Notes: generated by a model not told the origin, from the letters alone. Counted from the stretch's first letter, positions 1 through 8,766 are shown. The stretch: 64,000 nucleotides of DNA from Deltaproteobacteria bacterium (GCA_016875165.1 VGSF01000008.1:1-64000); one strand, 5' to 3'. Numbers and translations: made by a program.

Positions 1-1
1 G

Positions 2-157
2 GAAAAAGGGAAATTTCACCCGAAACTTGAGAAAAAAGCGGCCCTGGTGGCCATACGGAAGCTCAGAAAGAGAGATGTGAAAAAAATACTAACCTCCAGA
101 AGCGAAGAAGCAAAAAAGAAAAAGCCCCCAAAGCGTAAGACAAAAGCAAACAAATGA
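2..157 (+). CDS. C-terminal end of a lysine-rich protein (partial)
   Basis: Reading frame 2 is open from the window edge to a TGA at 155-157 and encodes 51 residues, too short for the ORF track. The end is extremely basic (runs such as KKKKPPKRKTK), as in C-terminal tails of nucleic-acid or ribosome-associated proteins, but no domain is recognisable. The opposite-strand ORF at 89-316 is Phe/Cys-rich and low-complexity and is its likely shadow. The TGA lies inside a family A repeat end (tgatctcgtaaaaagtc), so the repeat may have supplied the stop codon. Function unknown. Confidence 0.5.
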   Translation, partial: EKGKFHPKLEKKAALVAIRKLRKRDVKKILTSRSEEAKKKKPPKRKTKANK

Positions 158-290
158 TCTCGTAAAAAGTCTAAAAATACGCTTTTCGGTCAGTCCGGGA
201 AGCTTGTCCTCGTGAAAGCGGGGAGTTCGTAATAATTGTTTTTTAAACTCTGAGTCCTCTGTGGCTAATTTAATTGTATAGATTTTTTTT

Positions 291-564
291 GGACACGGAT
301 GTACACAGATTATCATAATAAAGAGGCAATTTAAAAATCCCCAAGATTGCTAATTATGAAATGCCTTTAAAATCAACTACTTATTCATTTTGGACTTCGT
401 GATCAACCCAAAATCATTGGGTTGATCGAACTGAAAAGGATTTTTCGAAAGGCTATATTTGTGTATAATTACAAGGAGTTAGGAGGCATTCCATAATTCT
501 TAAATTGCCTCAATAAACTAAAAAGAAAATAATTATCTGCGGTTAGCTGCATAAATCTGCGTCC
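291..564. repeat. Family D repeat, interrupted copy
   Basis: The outer arms ggacacggatgtacacagattat and ttatctgcggttagctgcataaatctgcgtcc form an imperfect palindrome. Copies at 14829-14908 and 24087-24162 are only about 75-80 bp long and have the same arms back to back, so this copy is enlarged by the insertion at 323-511. Confidence 0.75.
323..511. mobile_element. MITE-like 189-bp insertion with TIRs and target duplication
   Basis: The element starts GAGGCAATTTAA (323-334) and ends TTAAATTGCCTC (500-511), a perfect 12-bp terminal inverted repeat. It is flanked on both sides by AATAAA (317-322 and 512-517), consistent with a 6-bp target-site duplication. Removing it and one AATAAA restores a family D repeat like the other copies. 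Inside are a perfect 11-bp-stem hairpin (401-427), a TATAAT-like box near 463 and a Shine-Dalgarno-like aaggagttaggagg, but no ORF. A non-autonomous element is the best reading. Confidence 0.65.
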
Positions 565-580
565 TATTAAATTTTGCTAA

Positions 581-728
581 ACTCGTAGAAAGTCCTATTC
601 TTGTCATTGCGAGGAGTTCCACATTGGCGGGACGACGAAGCAATCTCGTATTTTCGGGCACTTAAAAAAACGAGATTGCTTCGCTGGCGCTCGCAATGAC
701 ACTTTCGCGATTTTTTACGGGATCATCA
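581..728. repeat. Family A repeat, copy 1
   Basis: Inverted ends (actcgtagaaagtcc and the degenerate ttttttacgggatcatc) enclose a long palindromic core, gtcattgcgaggagttcc paired with gctcgcaatgac and gcaatctcgt paired with acgagattgc. The RNA would fold into a strong hairpin. It stops 10 nt before the racemase ATG. Confidence 0.8.
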
Positions 729-738
729 AATTTTAGCT

Positions 739-1458
739 ATGAAAGAAAAAATCATCGGTATTCTGGGTGGTATGGGCCCGGAAGCAACGCTTTACATGTT
801 TGGGAGGATCCTGGCGAATACCCCGGCTTCCAAGGATCAGGAGCACCTCAGAGTGATAATCGATAACAACCCCAAAATCCCTGAAAGATTACCAGCCATA
901 CTTGGAGCGGGAGAAAATCCTGTCCCCATGATGGTGGAAAGCGCTTTATCTCTAAAAAGGGCCGGAGTTGATTTTATTGTAATTCCTTGTGTTTCTGCCC
1001 ACTTCTTTCTTAAAGAGCTTAAACAAGACATTAATATCCCCATTCTTTCCATTGTGGATAAGACCGCCGAATACGTAAAATTTGCCCATCCAAATATAAA
1101 AACCATCGGGCTTCTGGCAGCTGAAGGAGCTATTCGCGGTGAACTATTCCAGGATAGATTCGGAAGGGAGGCAATTAAAGTTTTGCTTCCAGAAGCCGCC
1201 GATTTGCAAAAACTCATGGCGGCCATCTTCCGCATTAAAAATACGAAAGCAGGACTCGACCGAAAAATAATAAAAGAGGAATTGATAGAAATTTCTTACC
1301 GACTCATTAACAGGGGAGCTGAAGGAATCGTTGTCGGATGCACCGAAGTATCAATTGTTGTCGGCCCTGGCGATTTAAAAGTGCCCATTTTCGACGTCTT
1401 AACAATTTTAGCCCGCGCGGCAATAGAAGAAGCAGGGATAAAGCCATGCGGGACTTGA
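739..1458 (+). CDS. Aspartate/glutamate racemase family protein
   Basis: A 239-residue PLP-independent amino-acid racemase of the Asp/Glu/hydantoin racemase superfamily, with two similar alpha/beta halves each donating a cysteine to one active site. Visible are the N-terminal GGMGPEAT signature (residues 10-17), the first cysteine in PCVSAH (near 84) and the second in GCTEVS (near 201). Family members usually have CNTAH at the first site; here Asn-Thr is replaced by Val-Ser, so substrate range may differ from classic aspartate racemase. It is a single gene between two family A repeats with no clear Shine-Dalgarno. Racemisation is inferred; the substrate is unknown. Next to aminotransferases and IorAB it could feed D-amino acids into catabolism. 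Confidence 0.85.
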   Translation: MKEKIIGILGGMGPEATLYMFGRILANTPASKDQEHLRVIIDNNPKIPERLPAILGAGENPVPMMVESALSLKRAGVDFIVIPCVSAHFFLKELKQDINIPILSIVDKTAEYVKFAHPNIKTIGLLAAEGAIRGELFQDRFGREAIKVLLPEAADLQKLMAAIFRIKNTKAGLDRKIIKEELIEISYRLINRGAEGIVVGCTEVSIVVGPGDLKVPIFDVLTILARAAIEEAGIKPCGT

Positions 1459-1574
1459 AATTTTTATTTACTTACAAAACGGGCGTGAGTAAATATTTTT
1501 TAACTTTGCATAAGTTTACATAATACATCTTATCGGGCCTTATTTGGAAATTGATAATTTTGCCGTACCTGAGG

Positions 1575-1734
1575 TTGATGAACTCGTAAAAAGCCCTGTT
1601 CCTGTCATTGCGAGAAGTTCCGCATTGGCGGGACGACGAGGCAATCTTGTATTTTTGTTTTCGGGCACTTATAAAAACGAGATTGCTTCGCTGGCGCTCG
1701 CAATGACCCTTTCGCGACTTTTTACGAGATCATT
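1575..1734. repeat. Family A repeat, copy 2
   Basis: Ends ttgatgaactcgtaaaaag and ctttttacgagatcat are inverted repeats. The core is the same caatgac/gtcattg palindrome as in copy 1. It lies between the racemase and the convergent aminotransferase and ends 15 nt from the latter's stop, so it may act as a bidirectional terminator-like hairpin. Confidence 0.8.
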
Positions 1735-1749
1735 ATTTGGCGCTAAATA

Positions 1750-2934
1750 TCAAGAATGTATTTTTCTGATAGCCCGGGCGAACCCGTCCATGGCCCCTTC
1801 GATGACTCGATCTTCCACGCAATACGCCAACCGAAAGTAACCAGGGCTTCCAAAGCCGGTCCCCGGCACAGCAAGGATGTTTTCTTTAAGAAGAGTCTGC
1901 ACAAAAAGGACATCATCTGGAACTGGGGATTTGGGAAATAAATAAAATGCCCCTTCAGGTTTGGTGAAAGAATACCCGGCATTGCCAAGGCCCTGGCAAA
2001 GGAGATCCCTTTTCCTGCGGTATTCCGATATATCCACTACCGCTCCCTGAACTCGTGGCAGAATACGCTGCATAAAAGCTGGGGCATTGACAAATCCTAA
2101 AACTCGATTGCTGAAAGTTAAACCATCGATTACCTGCTGGGTATTTTCCATGCGGGGGTTTACAGCAATAAATCCAATTCGTTCGCCGGGTAATGATAAG
2201 TCTTTGGAATAGGAAGTAATCAATAAACTATAAGGGTAAGCCTGAAGGACGCTGGGAACTTTCATCCCATCATAGACAAGTTTGCTGTATGGTTCATCCG
2301 AAAGTAAGTAAATAGGCCGACCAAATTTTTCCTTCATTCTTAGCAAAAATTCTCCTAATGCTCTCACGCTTTTCTCATCATAGAGGCGGCCAGAAGGATT
2401 ATTCGGGGAATTAATAATGATTGCTTTGGTTTTTTGGCTGATCCCGGCTTCTATCGCCATAATATTTAAAGAAAAGTCTTCATTAGTATTAACTAACTTA
2501 CCATTTCCATTGTGGTTATCGATATAAAATAAATATTCCACGAAATAAGGTTTAAGGACAATCACTTCATCCCCGGCATCCAGCAAAGTCTTCAGAGCCA
2601 CATTGAGGCCGCCTCCGGCCCCGCAGGTGATGATGATATTTTCCCATGATATTTTAATTCCGTGTTCTTGCGAAAGATAACTTCCCACTGCCTCCCGCGT
2701 TTCTCGCAAACCGGCATTGGGCATGTAAGCATGTTTGCCCGGGCGCTGATCTTCGACGATCTCCCGCATAGCCCGCTTAACTATTTCCGGCGGTTCCAGA
2801 TTGGGATTGCCCAGACTGAAATCAAAAACCTTATCCGCGCCGAATTTGCTTTTAAGCTCCAAACCCTGCTCAAACATCTTGCGGATCCAGGATGACCGCT
2901 CCATATAACCTTTGACTTTATCAGATATTGACAT
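1750..2934 (-). CDS. PLP-dependent class I/II aminotransferase (AspC-like)
   Basis: A 394-residue fold-type I aminotransferase, normal in length for the aspartate aminotransferase subgroup I family. It moves an amino group between an amino acid and a 2-oxoacid using pyridoxal phosphate. The PLP-phosphate loop region (CGAGGGLN), the NSPNNPSG motif, the LLSDEPYS aspartate stretch and the Schiff-base lysine in SYSKDLSLPGERIG are all present. The start is supported by a strong GGAGG about 8 nt upstream. It follows the HisC-like gene by 19 nt and is probably cotranscribed. The substrate cannot be read from sequence; with IorAB in the same window, aromatic or branched amino acids are plausible. Confidence 0.9.
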   Translation of the reverse strand: MSISDKVKGYMERSSWIRKMFEQGLELKSKFGADKVFDFSLGNPNLEPPEIVKRAMREIVEDQRPGKHAYMPNAGLRETREAVGSYLSQEHGIKISWENIIITCGAGGGLNVALKTLLDAGDEVIVLKPYFVEYLFYIDNHNGNGKLVNTNEDFSLNIMAIEAGISQKTKAIIINSPNNPSGRLYDEKSVRALGEFLLRMKEKFGRPIYLLSDEPYSKLVYDGMKVPSVLQAYPYSLLITSYSKDLSLPGERIGFIAVNPRMENTQQVIDGLTFSNRVLGFVNAPAFMQRILPRVQGAVVDISEYRRKRDLLCQGLGNAGYSFTKPEGAFYLFPKSPVPDDVLFVQTLLKENILAVPGTGFGSPGYFRLAYCVEDRVIEGAMDGFARAIRKIHS

Positions 2935-2953
2935 GCCTCCTCCTTTATAGATT

Positions 2954-4006
2954 TCAACGAAACTCGGGTAGGATTTCTTCCAGCACGCGCAAAACTTCGG
3001 CCATCTCCTGTCTCGTTCCGATAGTCATGCGCACCCCGTCCCGCAGGCCTTCCTCATCATAAAAACGGGTTAAAACTTTACGGGAAAAAAGAGCTTCATA
3101 AAATTTCACTCCCCTTCCCTTCTGCGGTTTGGGGAAAATAAAATTAGCCCGGGAAGGAATTATTCGATATCCAAGGGCAGCGGCTTCTTTGCTGAACCAG
3201 TCCCGCGTCTCGATAATCTGCCTGATATTTTTTTGGAAATATTCCTGATCTTCCAGCGCAGCCATGACCAGGGCCTGGGTCATTCTGGTAACATTGAACG
3301 GATCTTTAACTTTAAACATTTCCGAAATCAATTTTTCGTTTCCAATGGCATACCCAAAGCGCACTCCAGCCAGGGAATAAGATTTAGAAACGGTTCGGAC
3401 GATAATTACATTTGGGCAATTGCGGGCAATTTCCAAGGCGTTTTCATCGGCAAATTCAGCATAAGCTTCGTCGACCACAAAGACCCCTTTTATCTTCTGG
3501 GCCATTTGCAGGACCAGAGCTGTTGAATAGGCAAAACCAACCGGCGAATTGGGATTGGCCAGAAAAAAAACTCTCAAGCCCTCTAACAGAGGAGGCGGCT
3601 CTCCGTAAGGCTCAGCCACCGGCAAAGAAACAACCTTTGCTCCGTGGATTACTGCCAATACCCGGTACAGGGGAAAAGTGGGTTCGTAAAAACCCGCAGC
3701 CTCCCCGGGCGGGGTAAAGGTCCTAAGGATAATGTTCAAAATATCGTCGGAGCCATTGCCACAGATGATCTGACCCGGCGAAAACCCGTAAAGGGCCCCC
3801 AACTTTTGGCGCAGCTCCCAACTATCCGGATCCGGATAAAGCCGCAAGTCTTCATAGGAAAGGTTCTGAAGGATTTCTTTAACCCCGGGCGAAGGCGGAA
3901 AGGGGTTTTCATTACTATTTAATTTAATATAATTTTCCCTGGGGTCAGGCTGAAAACCTGGGACATAGCCCTTCATCGAAGCGATACAATTTCTGGCATA
4001 GTTCAT
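2954..4006 (-). CDS. hisC: Histidinol-phosphate aminotransferase-like protein
   Basis: A PLP-dependent class II aminotransferase of the HisC family, which normally converts imidazole-acetol phosphate plus glutamate to histidinol phosphate. Motifs include LNSNENPFPPSP, CGNGSDD, NPNSPVG, FVVDEAYAEF and the lysine in TVSKSYSLAGVRFGY. The ORF-track protein starts 44 residues further upstream, but that extension is translated family C repeat. I chose the ATG at 4006, preceded by GAGGGA with about 10-nt spacing, giving about 350 residues as usual for HisC. An ATG at 4024 is the alternative. No other his gene is nearby, so this may be a second, broad-specificity HisC serving aromatic amino acids. 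It heads a two-gene operon. Confidence 0.88.
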   Translation of the reverse strand: MNYARNCIASMKGYVPGFQPDPRENYIKLNSNENPFPPSPGVKEILQNLSYEDLRLYPDPDSWELRQKLGALYGFSPGQIICGNGSDDILNIILRTFTPPGEAAGFYEPTFPLYRVLAVIHGAKVVSLPVAEPYGEPPPLLEGLRVFFLANPNSPVGFAYSTALVLQMAQKIKGVFVVDEAYAEFADENALEIARNCPNVIIVRTVSKSYSLAGVRFGYAIGNEKLISEMFKVKDPFNVTRMTQALVMAALEDQEYFQKNIRQIIETRDWFSKEAAALGYRIIPSRANFIFPKPQKGRGVKFYEALFSRKVLTRFYDEEGLRDGVRMTIGTRQEMAEVLRVLEEILPEFR

Positions 4007-4029
4007 GGCTCTATATTCCCTCATTTTTA

Positions 4030-4296
4030 GTAACACTTTAGCTCTTTGAAAAAAGGTGTGTTGTAAGGGCCAAGGGATTCCAAGGGCCGGGGGCCAGACC
4101 GGAACGCTTGGAATCATAAGGCGCTGATTCCTCCGCATATGGGGCGGGCAAGAACCCCCGCCTCCTCCGGAGGAAAAGGTCTTCTGTCTTCGTGGCCAAG
4201 CGGAAACCCAACCAATGTTTCCGGCGCGTTCCGCTCTAACCCCCGGCCCTCAACTAAGGCTTTTATACCATTTTTTTAAAATCGCTAAACTGATAC
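4030..4296. repeat. Family C repeat, full-length copy
   Basis: Ends gtaacactttagct and cgctaaactgatac are inverted. The roughly 270-bp body holds several GC-rich palindromes (ccgcctcctccggaggaaaagg, ccgggggcc) and is shared, almost base for base, with the reverse-oriented copy at 13953-14218. The remaining gap up to 4435 holds a single E-type motif (tctctgcgatctctgtggtg) and no gene. Confidence 0.8.
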
Positions 4297-4435
4297 GAAT
4301 TTTTTAATTTTACCTATGCTTATCAGTGGTTACCTGTGTCTTAATTTTTTTTAAAATATTTCTTTATATCTCTGCGATCTCTGTGGTGAATAAATTTTGG
4401 TTGTAGCTCTGCCGTGCTGTGATGAATGAACCACA

Positions 4436-5737
4436 TTATCCCATGAAGCGAGCGGGAAGGAAAAGAGCAATCTGGGGAAATAAAAACAATAAAAAGGCGC
4501 AGACCGCCAGCGCGATTAAAAACGGGAAAACTCCCCTGTAAATAACCCCGAAGGGTACCCTGGTAATATTCTTTACCACAAAGACGTTGATGGCCACGGG
4601 CGGAATAACCACTCCGATCATCACCGTAATGGCAATCATCACGCCGAACCATATGGGGTCGAAGCCGAGTTTTATGATTGCCGGGTAAAAGATCGGGGTA
4701 GCCAGGATCATGAATGCCAGGTCATCTATAAAAGATCCGCCCAGAAGGTAAATCAAAGCGATGATGACCATCGTCAGGTTGCGGTCCAGGGGGAGCTGGA
4801 TGATCCAGTCGGCCGCCATCATGGGGATTTTGGTCACGGCCAGAAAATGGCCCAGGATGGTAGAACCGGCGATAAGCATAAGCACCATGCAGGCCGTGCG
4901 CAGGGATTCGCCCACTGATTTTACAAATCCTTTGAAATTCAGGTCTTTTTTCACAAGGGCGAGGAGGAGAACAGCGAATGTTCCCACGCTGCCAGCCTCT
5001 GTGGGGGTAAAAAAACCTTCCATCAATCCCCCGACTACCAGGAGAAAAACGATTCCCACCATAAGGACATCCGGCAGAGAGACAATTCGTTCCTTCCAGC
5101 TTGATTTTTGACCTCTCGGGCCCAGGCCAGGGTTAATCCGGCACCATGCATAGATGGTCAGGATAAAAAGGAAGGCAATGATCAAGCCCGGAATCAAACC
5201 GGCCAGAAATAACTTGCCGATGGATTGTTCCGTAATGATGCCGAAGACAATCAGCGTAACACTAGGGGGCATAAGAATCCCCAGGGTTCCCACGGAAGCC
5301 ACAATTCCGGTAGATAGCTTTTTACTGTATCCATACCGGTCCATCTCCGGAACTGCCACACTGGCAAAGGTCGCAGCCGTGGCCGGGGAAGACCCGCAGA
5401 TGGCCTTGAAGGCTGTCGCTCCAGCCACGGTGGCCATGGCCAGACCTCCGGGAATATGGCCCAAGAATTTATAGGCGGTATCGTACAATCTCTTGGCAAT
5501 ACCGGCGTTGAAGGCGATTTGGCCCATGAAGATAAAGAGCGGGATCACCGTAAAACCATACGAAGAAAAAACGTCAAATACGTCCTTGGCCAGCAGGTTT
5601 AACGCTGCTTTAACGGAGACGATATAACTGAATCCCACAAAGCCCACCAGGGCCATGGCAAAGCCCAGCTCGATGCCGGTGAAAAAAAGGGCTAAAACCA
5701 AAAACAATCCGATGAGGCCTGTCAGGATTTCATTCAT
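4436..5737 (-). CDS. dctM: TRAP transporter large permease DctM
   Basis: A 433-residue inner-membrane protein of the TRAP DctM family, the ion-coupled transport subunit with about 12 hydrophobic segments along the whole chain. The start MNEILTGLIGLFLVLALFF, the GxxxA-rich loops (GGLAMATVAGATAFKAICGSSPATAATF) and GGSFIDDLAFMILATPIF are typical. It overlaps dctQ by 8 nt, showing tight coupling, and is the last gene of dctP-dctQ-dctM. Such systems import carboxylates such as C4-dicarboxylates, 2-oxoacids or aryl acids using a sodium or proton gradient; the substrate here is not readable. Confidence 0.95.
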   Translation of the reverse strand: MNEILTGLIGLFLVLALFFTGIELGFAMALVGFVGFSYIVSVKAALNLLAKDVFDVFSSYGFTVIPLFIFMGQIAFNAGIAKRLYDTAYKFLGHIPGGLAMATVAGATAFKAICGSSPATAATFASVAVPEMDRYGYSKKLSTGIVASVGTLGILMPPSVTLIVFGIITEQSIGKLFLAGLIPGLIIAFLFILTIYAWCRINPGLGPRGQKSSWKERIVSLPDVLMVGIVFLLVVGGLMEGFFTPTEAGSVGTFAVLLLALVKKDLNFKGFVKSVGESLRTACMVLMLIAGSTILGHFLAVTKIPMMAADWIIQLPLDRNLTMVIIALIYLLGGSFIDDLAFMILATPIFYPAIIKLGFDPIWFGVMIAITVMIGVVIPPVAINVFVVKNITRVPFGVIYRGVFPFLIALAVCAFLLFLFPQIALFLPARFMG

Positions 5738-6212
5738 ACCGATCCCTGAATACCTTTACGATGTCGGCCAGCAGCACCAGAGTCTGAACAAAACAGCAAA
5801 CGCCGATTCCGTACACAATCGGGTAAAAAGGCATTTGCAGCGTAGGCGAAACCTCTCCGGACTTTAAAAGGTCTGTTCCCATGATCATTAAATTCCAACC
5901 AATCATCAAAAACAACCCAATTCCCAGAACCCGGGTGGCGGCATGGAAAACTTTTCTTATTGGCGAAGTGAATTTTTGCACGAAAAAATCCACGTAGATG
6001 TGCCCGCGCACCCAGGAGGTGAACGGGAGGGAGAACCCGATTACCACCGCTCCGGCAAAAGCCACGATTTCAAACGTTCCTACGATCGGCTTTCCCATGG
6101 ACCGCAAGATCACATCCGTTACAGTCAATAGCATCATAAGGGTAAGCGTAATCCCGGCAGTTACGTTGGCCCATTTACTGAGCCGAAAAATAATCCCGAT
6201 TAGTCCGTTCAT
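5730..6212 (-). CDS. dctQ: TRAP transporter small permease DctQ
   Basis: A 160-residue protein with four hydrophobic helices in the DctQ pattern. The conserved central region FEIVAFAGAVVIGFSLPFTSWVRGHIYVDFF is clear. It forms the membrane complex with DctM. It sits 36 nt after dctP and overlaps dctM by 8 nt, so all three form one operon read on the minus strand. Length is normal for the family. Confidence 0.92.
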   Translation of the reverse strand: MNGLIGIIFRLSKWANVTAGITLTLMMLLTVTDVILRSMGKPIVGTFEIVAFAGAVVIGFSLPFTSWVRGHIYVDFFVQKFTSPIRKVFHAATRVLGIGLFLMIGWNLMIMGTDLLKSGEVSPTLQMPFYPIVYGIGVCCFVQTLVLLADIVKVFRDRYE

Positions 6213-6248
6213 CTACTTATCTCAACTAAGGGCGAGGAGGTATTCTGG

Positions 6249-7256
6249 CTATTTCAGGTTCTCCAGGCAGAATTTCAATGCTTCTTCGCCTGGTAAATTT
6301 TTGGCCTTCATGCTGTTTACGTAATCATCGAGAATCGGCCTGGCAGCTCTGGACCATCTTTCGTTTTCTTCTCCGGAAAGAGAAATGATCTGGTTGCCCA
6401 ATTTTAATGTAAATGCCTTCCCGGATTTATCGATTTCATCCCATAATGTTCCAGTCTTCTCGATCCACTCCTGATTGACGCCTTCGATAATCCTCTGGAT
6501 TTCCGCTGGCAGCCCATTCCACTTCTCTTTGTTTATAACCACAAAGAAACCAGTGCTGTAAGAAGCTCCGAAACTCTCGGTGGTAAACTTCACAACTTCC
6601 CCCCATTTCCAGCCTTCCAGTGATTCTATGGGGGCCATTGAACCCTCGACCATTCCCCTCTTCAAAGCGTCATAAGTCTCTCCCATGGGCATGGCTACAG
6701 GAACTCCTCCGAGGGCAGACACCACTTTGGCGCTCAAACCTGTAGACCTAATTCTCGTTCCCTTGAGGTCTTCGAGCTTATGAACAGCTTTTTTCGTGTG
6801 CAAAATCCCCGGCCCGTGAGCATGCAGATAAAGAACCTGGACTTCGTCAAATTCTTTGGGTTTAAAGCGCAGAAAATATTGATTGATCAGCCTGGTGGCG
6901 GATATACCGCTCTTGTACCCCAGAGGCAAATCGATTACTTCGGTCAGAGGAAATTTCCCCCGGGTGTATCCCATAACAGACATGCCTATGTCGGAGATCC
7001 CCTTGACCACGCCGTCATAACACTTATCTGCCGGGGTTAAGGTGCCACCGGGAAATATGGTGATTTTCACCCTGCCGTTGGTCCGTTTCTCAATTTCTTT
7101 CGCCCACTCACCTGCCAGGACCGTATTTTTGTGGGGAGCCGGGAAGAAAATCGAATAAGTAAGCTCGATGGGTTTGGTCTGAGCCCAGGAAGAGGGAATG
7201 AAAAAAAACACCCCCGCCAGAGTGGCGAATAGCATAATTGAGTTCCATCGCTTCAT
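6249..7256 (-). CDS. dctP: TRAP transporter substrate-binding protein DctP
   Basis: A 335-residue periplasmic binding protein. It has an N-terminal signal peptide (hydrophobic stretch MLFATLAGVFFFIPSS, probable cleavage after SWA) followed by the DctP fold: IFFPAPHKNTVLAGEWAKEI, GRVKITIFPGG, LEDLKGTRIRSTG and a conserved arginine expected to bind the ligand carboxylate. The ATG has a good AGGAGG 8 nt upstream. First gene of dctPQM. A second, broken DctP lies at 41829-42248. Substrate unknown; TRAP ligands are nearly always organic acids. Confidence 0.93.
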   Translation of the reverse strand: MKRWNSIMLFATLAGVFFFIPSSWAQTKPIELTYSIFFPAPHKNTVLAGEWAKEIEKRTNGRVKITIFPGGTLTPADKCYDGVVKGISDIGMSVMGYTRGKFPLTEVIDLPLGYKSGISATRLINQYFLRFKPKEFDEVQVLYLHAHGPGILHTKKAVHKLEDLKGTRIRSTGLSAKVVSALGGVPVAMPMGETYDALKRGMVEGSMAPIESLEGWKWGEVVKFTTESFGASYSTGFFVVINKEKWNGLPAEIQRIIEGVNQEWIEKTGTLWDEIDKSGKAFTLKLGNQIISLSGEENERWSRAARPILDDYVNSMKAKNLPGEEALKFCLENLK

Positions 7257-7286
7257 CTCTTTGCCCTCCTTAATTTTTTTTTATTA

Positions 7287-7443
7287 GATGATCTCGTAAA
7301 AAGTCGTCACTCCGGTGAAAACCGGAGTCCAGAAAAATTATAACTATTTAAAAAAACTGATTTCCGGCTGGAGTTTATCCCGATGAAAATCGGGGCCGGA
7401 ATGACATAAAGACGCATTTCCAGACTTTTTACGAATTCATCAT
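7287..7443. repeat. Family A ends with a 'gtcattccgg'-type core
   Basis: Outer ends gatgatctcgtaaaaagtc and gactttttacgaattcatc are family A, but the core is the cactccggtgaaaaccggagtcc / ggccggaatgac type rather than the caatgac type of copies 1 and 2. It lies immediately upstream of dctP (30 nt from its start), so the dctP promoter must be inside or beyond it. Confidence 0.75.
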
Positions 7444-7467
7444 TAAATTAACCACAGAGAAGTATGC

Positions 7468-8766
7468 TTATTTTTTCCGTCGGTCGATTACTTTGGGAGC
7501 CTTTCCTTCTGGTGGCTGCAAACTCTCGGGGGCTACCAGCTTGACTTTGGCGCTAACCCCGATGATTTCCCGGATCTTACGTTCAATCTTTGCTGAAATA
7601 TTCTGTAGAATTTTTATTTCGTCCGAAAAAACTCCTTCGTTGACTTCGACTTTCACTTCCAGGATGTCTACCCCATCAAACCTGTCGGCGATAATCTGGT
7701 AGCGCGGCTCCACCCCCTCTACTTCCAGAAGGATGGCCTCAATCTGGGAGGGAAAAACATTTACTCCTTTGATTATAAGAATATCGTCGCTTCGCCCTAA
7801 CACTTTCTTTATGCGCACCAGGGTTCGGCCGCAGGGGCAAGGGGAATAATCCAGGGAAGTAATGTCCCGGGTCCGGTAACGAACCAGGGGGAAAGCCTCT
7901 TTGCTCAGAGTGGTCAGGACTAATTCTCCTTCTGCTCCGGGGGGGAGCGCCTTGAGTGTCAAAGGGTCGATGATCTCCGGGATAAAATGATCTTCATAGA
8001 GGTGCAGCCCGTTCTTAGCCTCGCACTCCGCAGCCACTCCCGGGCCCATAACTTCGCTTACGCCGTAGTTATCAGTGGCGCTTATGAACAGGCGCTCTTC
8101 GATCTCCTTGCGCATGGGTTCCGGACATGGCTCTCCGCCGAATAGTCCGAGTCTTAAGGATAAGGTTTTGGGGTCGATTCCTTCGGTTCCCATGTAGCGG
8201 GAGAGGAGCAGGGCATAAGAGGGAGTGCTCACCAACGCCGTAGTCTTGTAATCCTGCATGATCAAAACCTGCTTATGGGTGTTGCCGGTGGACATGGGGA
8301 TCACTGAAGCCCCGATAAGCTCCGCTCCATGATGCAGACCAAAAGCTCCGGTGAAAAGGCCATATTTGAAGGTAATCTGGACTACATCGTCTTTGGTTAC
8401 CCCTCCGGCGGTGAGAACTCTGGCCGTCAGCTGACTCCAGTGATGCAGGTCATTTCTGGTATAGCCGGTAACCGTAGGTTTTCCTGTAACTCCCGAGGAA
8501 GAGTGAATGCGCACCACCTCCCGCAAAGGAAGGGCAAACATGCCGTATGGGTAACTCTGGCGCAGGTCTTCCTTAGCAGTGAGAGGAATTTGACTTAGGT
8601 CCTTGATGGACTGGATTTCCTCCGGGAAAATCTTTAACAGATCAAACCGTTTTTTATAGAAGGAAACGTTGCGGAAGATCCGGTTTAAGGTGGATTGCAA
8701 GCGCTCTAACTGGAGCTGCTCCATCTCCTCCCGTTCCATGCATTCATACTTGCGGTCCCAGATCAT
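7468..8766 (-). CDS. paaK: Phenylacetate-CoA ligase family protein (first copy)
   Basis: A 432-residue ANL-superfamily AMP-forming acyl-CoA ligase that activates phenylacetate or a related aryl acid with ATP and CoA in the cytoplasm. Present are the P-loop-like HSSSGVTGKPT, the substrate/AMP region NYGVSEVMGPG, RYRTRDI and the C-terminal hinge [20 protein letters not shown] typical of PaaK. The ORF-track start is 9 residues upstream. The ATG at 8766 forms an ATGA overlap with the livF stop and has a GGGGGAAG element, so it is preferred. Coupling to the Liv transporter suggests the transporter imports an aryl acid or amino acid handled by this enzyme. About 60% similar by eye to the copy at 14990. 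Confidence 0.93.
   Translation of the reverse strand: MIWDRKYECMEREEMEQLQLERLQSTLNRIFRNVSFYKKRFDLLKIFPEEIQSIKDLSQIPLTAKEDLRQSYPYGMFALPLREVVRIHSSSGVTGKPTVTGYTRNDLHHWSQLTARVLTAGGVTKDDVVQITFKYGLFTGAFGLHHGAELIGASVIPMSTGNTHKQVLIMQDYKTTALVSTPSYALLLSRYMGTEGIDPKTLSLRLGLFGGEPCPEPMRKEIEERLFISATDNYGVSEVMGPGVAAECEAKNGLHLYEDHFIPEIIDPLTLKALPPGAEGELVLTTLSKEAFPLVRYRTRDITSLDYSPCPCGRTLVRIKKVLGRSDDILIIKGVNVFPSQIEAILLEVEGVEPRYQIIADRFDGVDILEVKVEVNEGVFSDEIKILQNISAKIERKIREIIGVSAKVKLVAPESLQPPEGKAPKVIDRRKK

Larger units (their letters stand above)
158..738. other. Gene-free region filled with repeats
   Basis: No credible ORF was seen. In order it holds a degenerate family A end (154-171), an E-type motif (tcctctgtggctaattt), a family D copy split by a MITE-like insertion (323-511), and a family A element (581-728) ending 10 nt before the racemase start. 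The racemase therefore has no visible Shine-Dalgarno of its own. Confidence 0.7.

Noticed and set aside
89-316. 75-aa ORF on the minus strand
   Set aside because: Crosses the plus-strand partial gene and repeat DNA; low-complexity hydrophobic end; no start signal.
401-427. Perfect 11-bp-stem palindrome as an operator
   Set aside because: It lies inside the MITE-like element with no gene downstream; better explained as element structure.
837-1235. Antisense ORF of 132 aa in the racemase
   Set aside because: Codon-shadow of a well-supported gene; no domain or Shine-Dalgarno. Same reasoning applied to the long antisense ORFs 31326-32867, 28546-29175, 27655-28305, 53234-53752 and similar.
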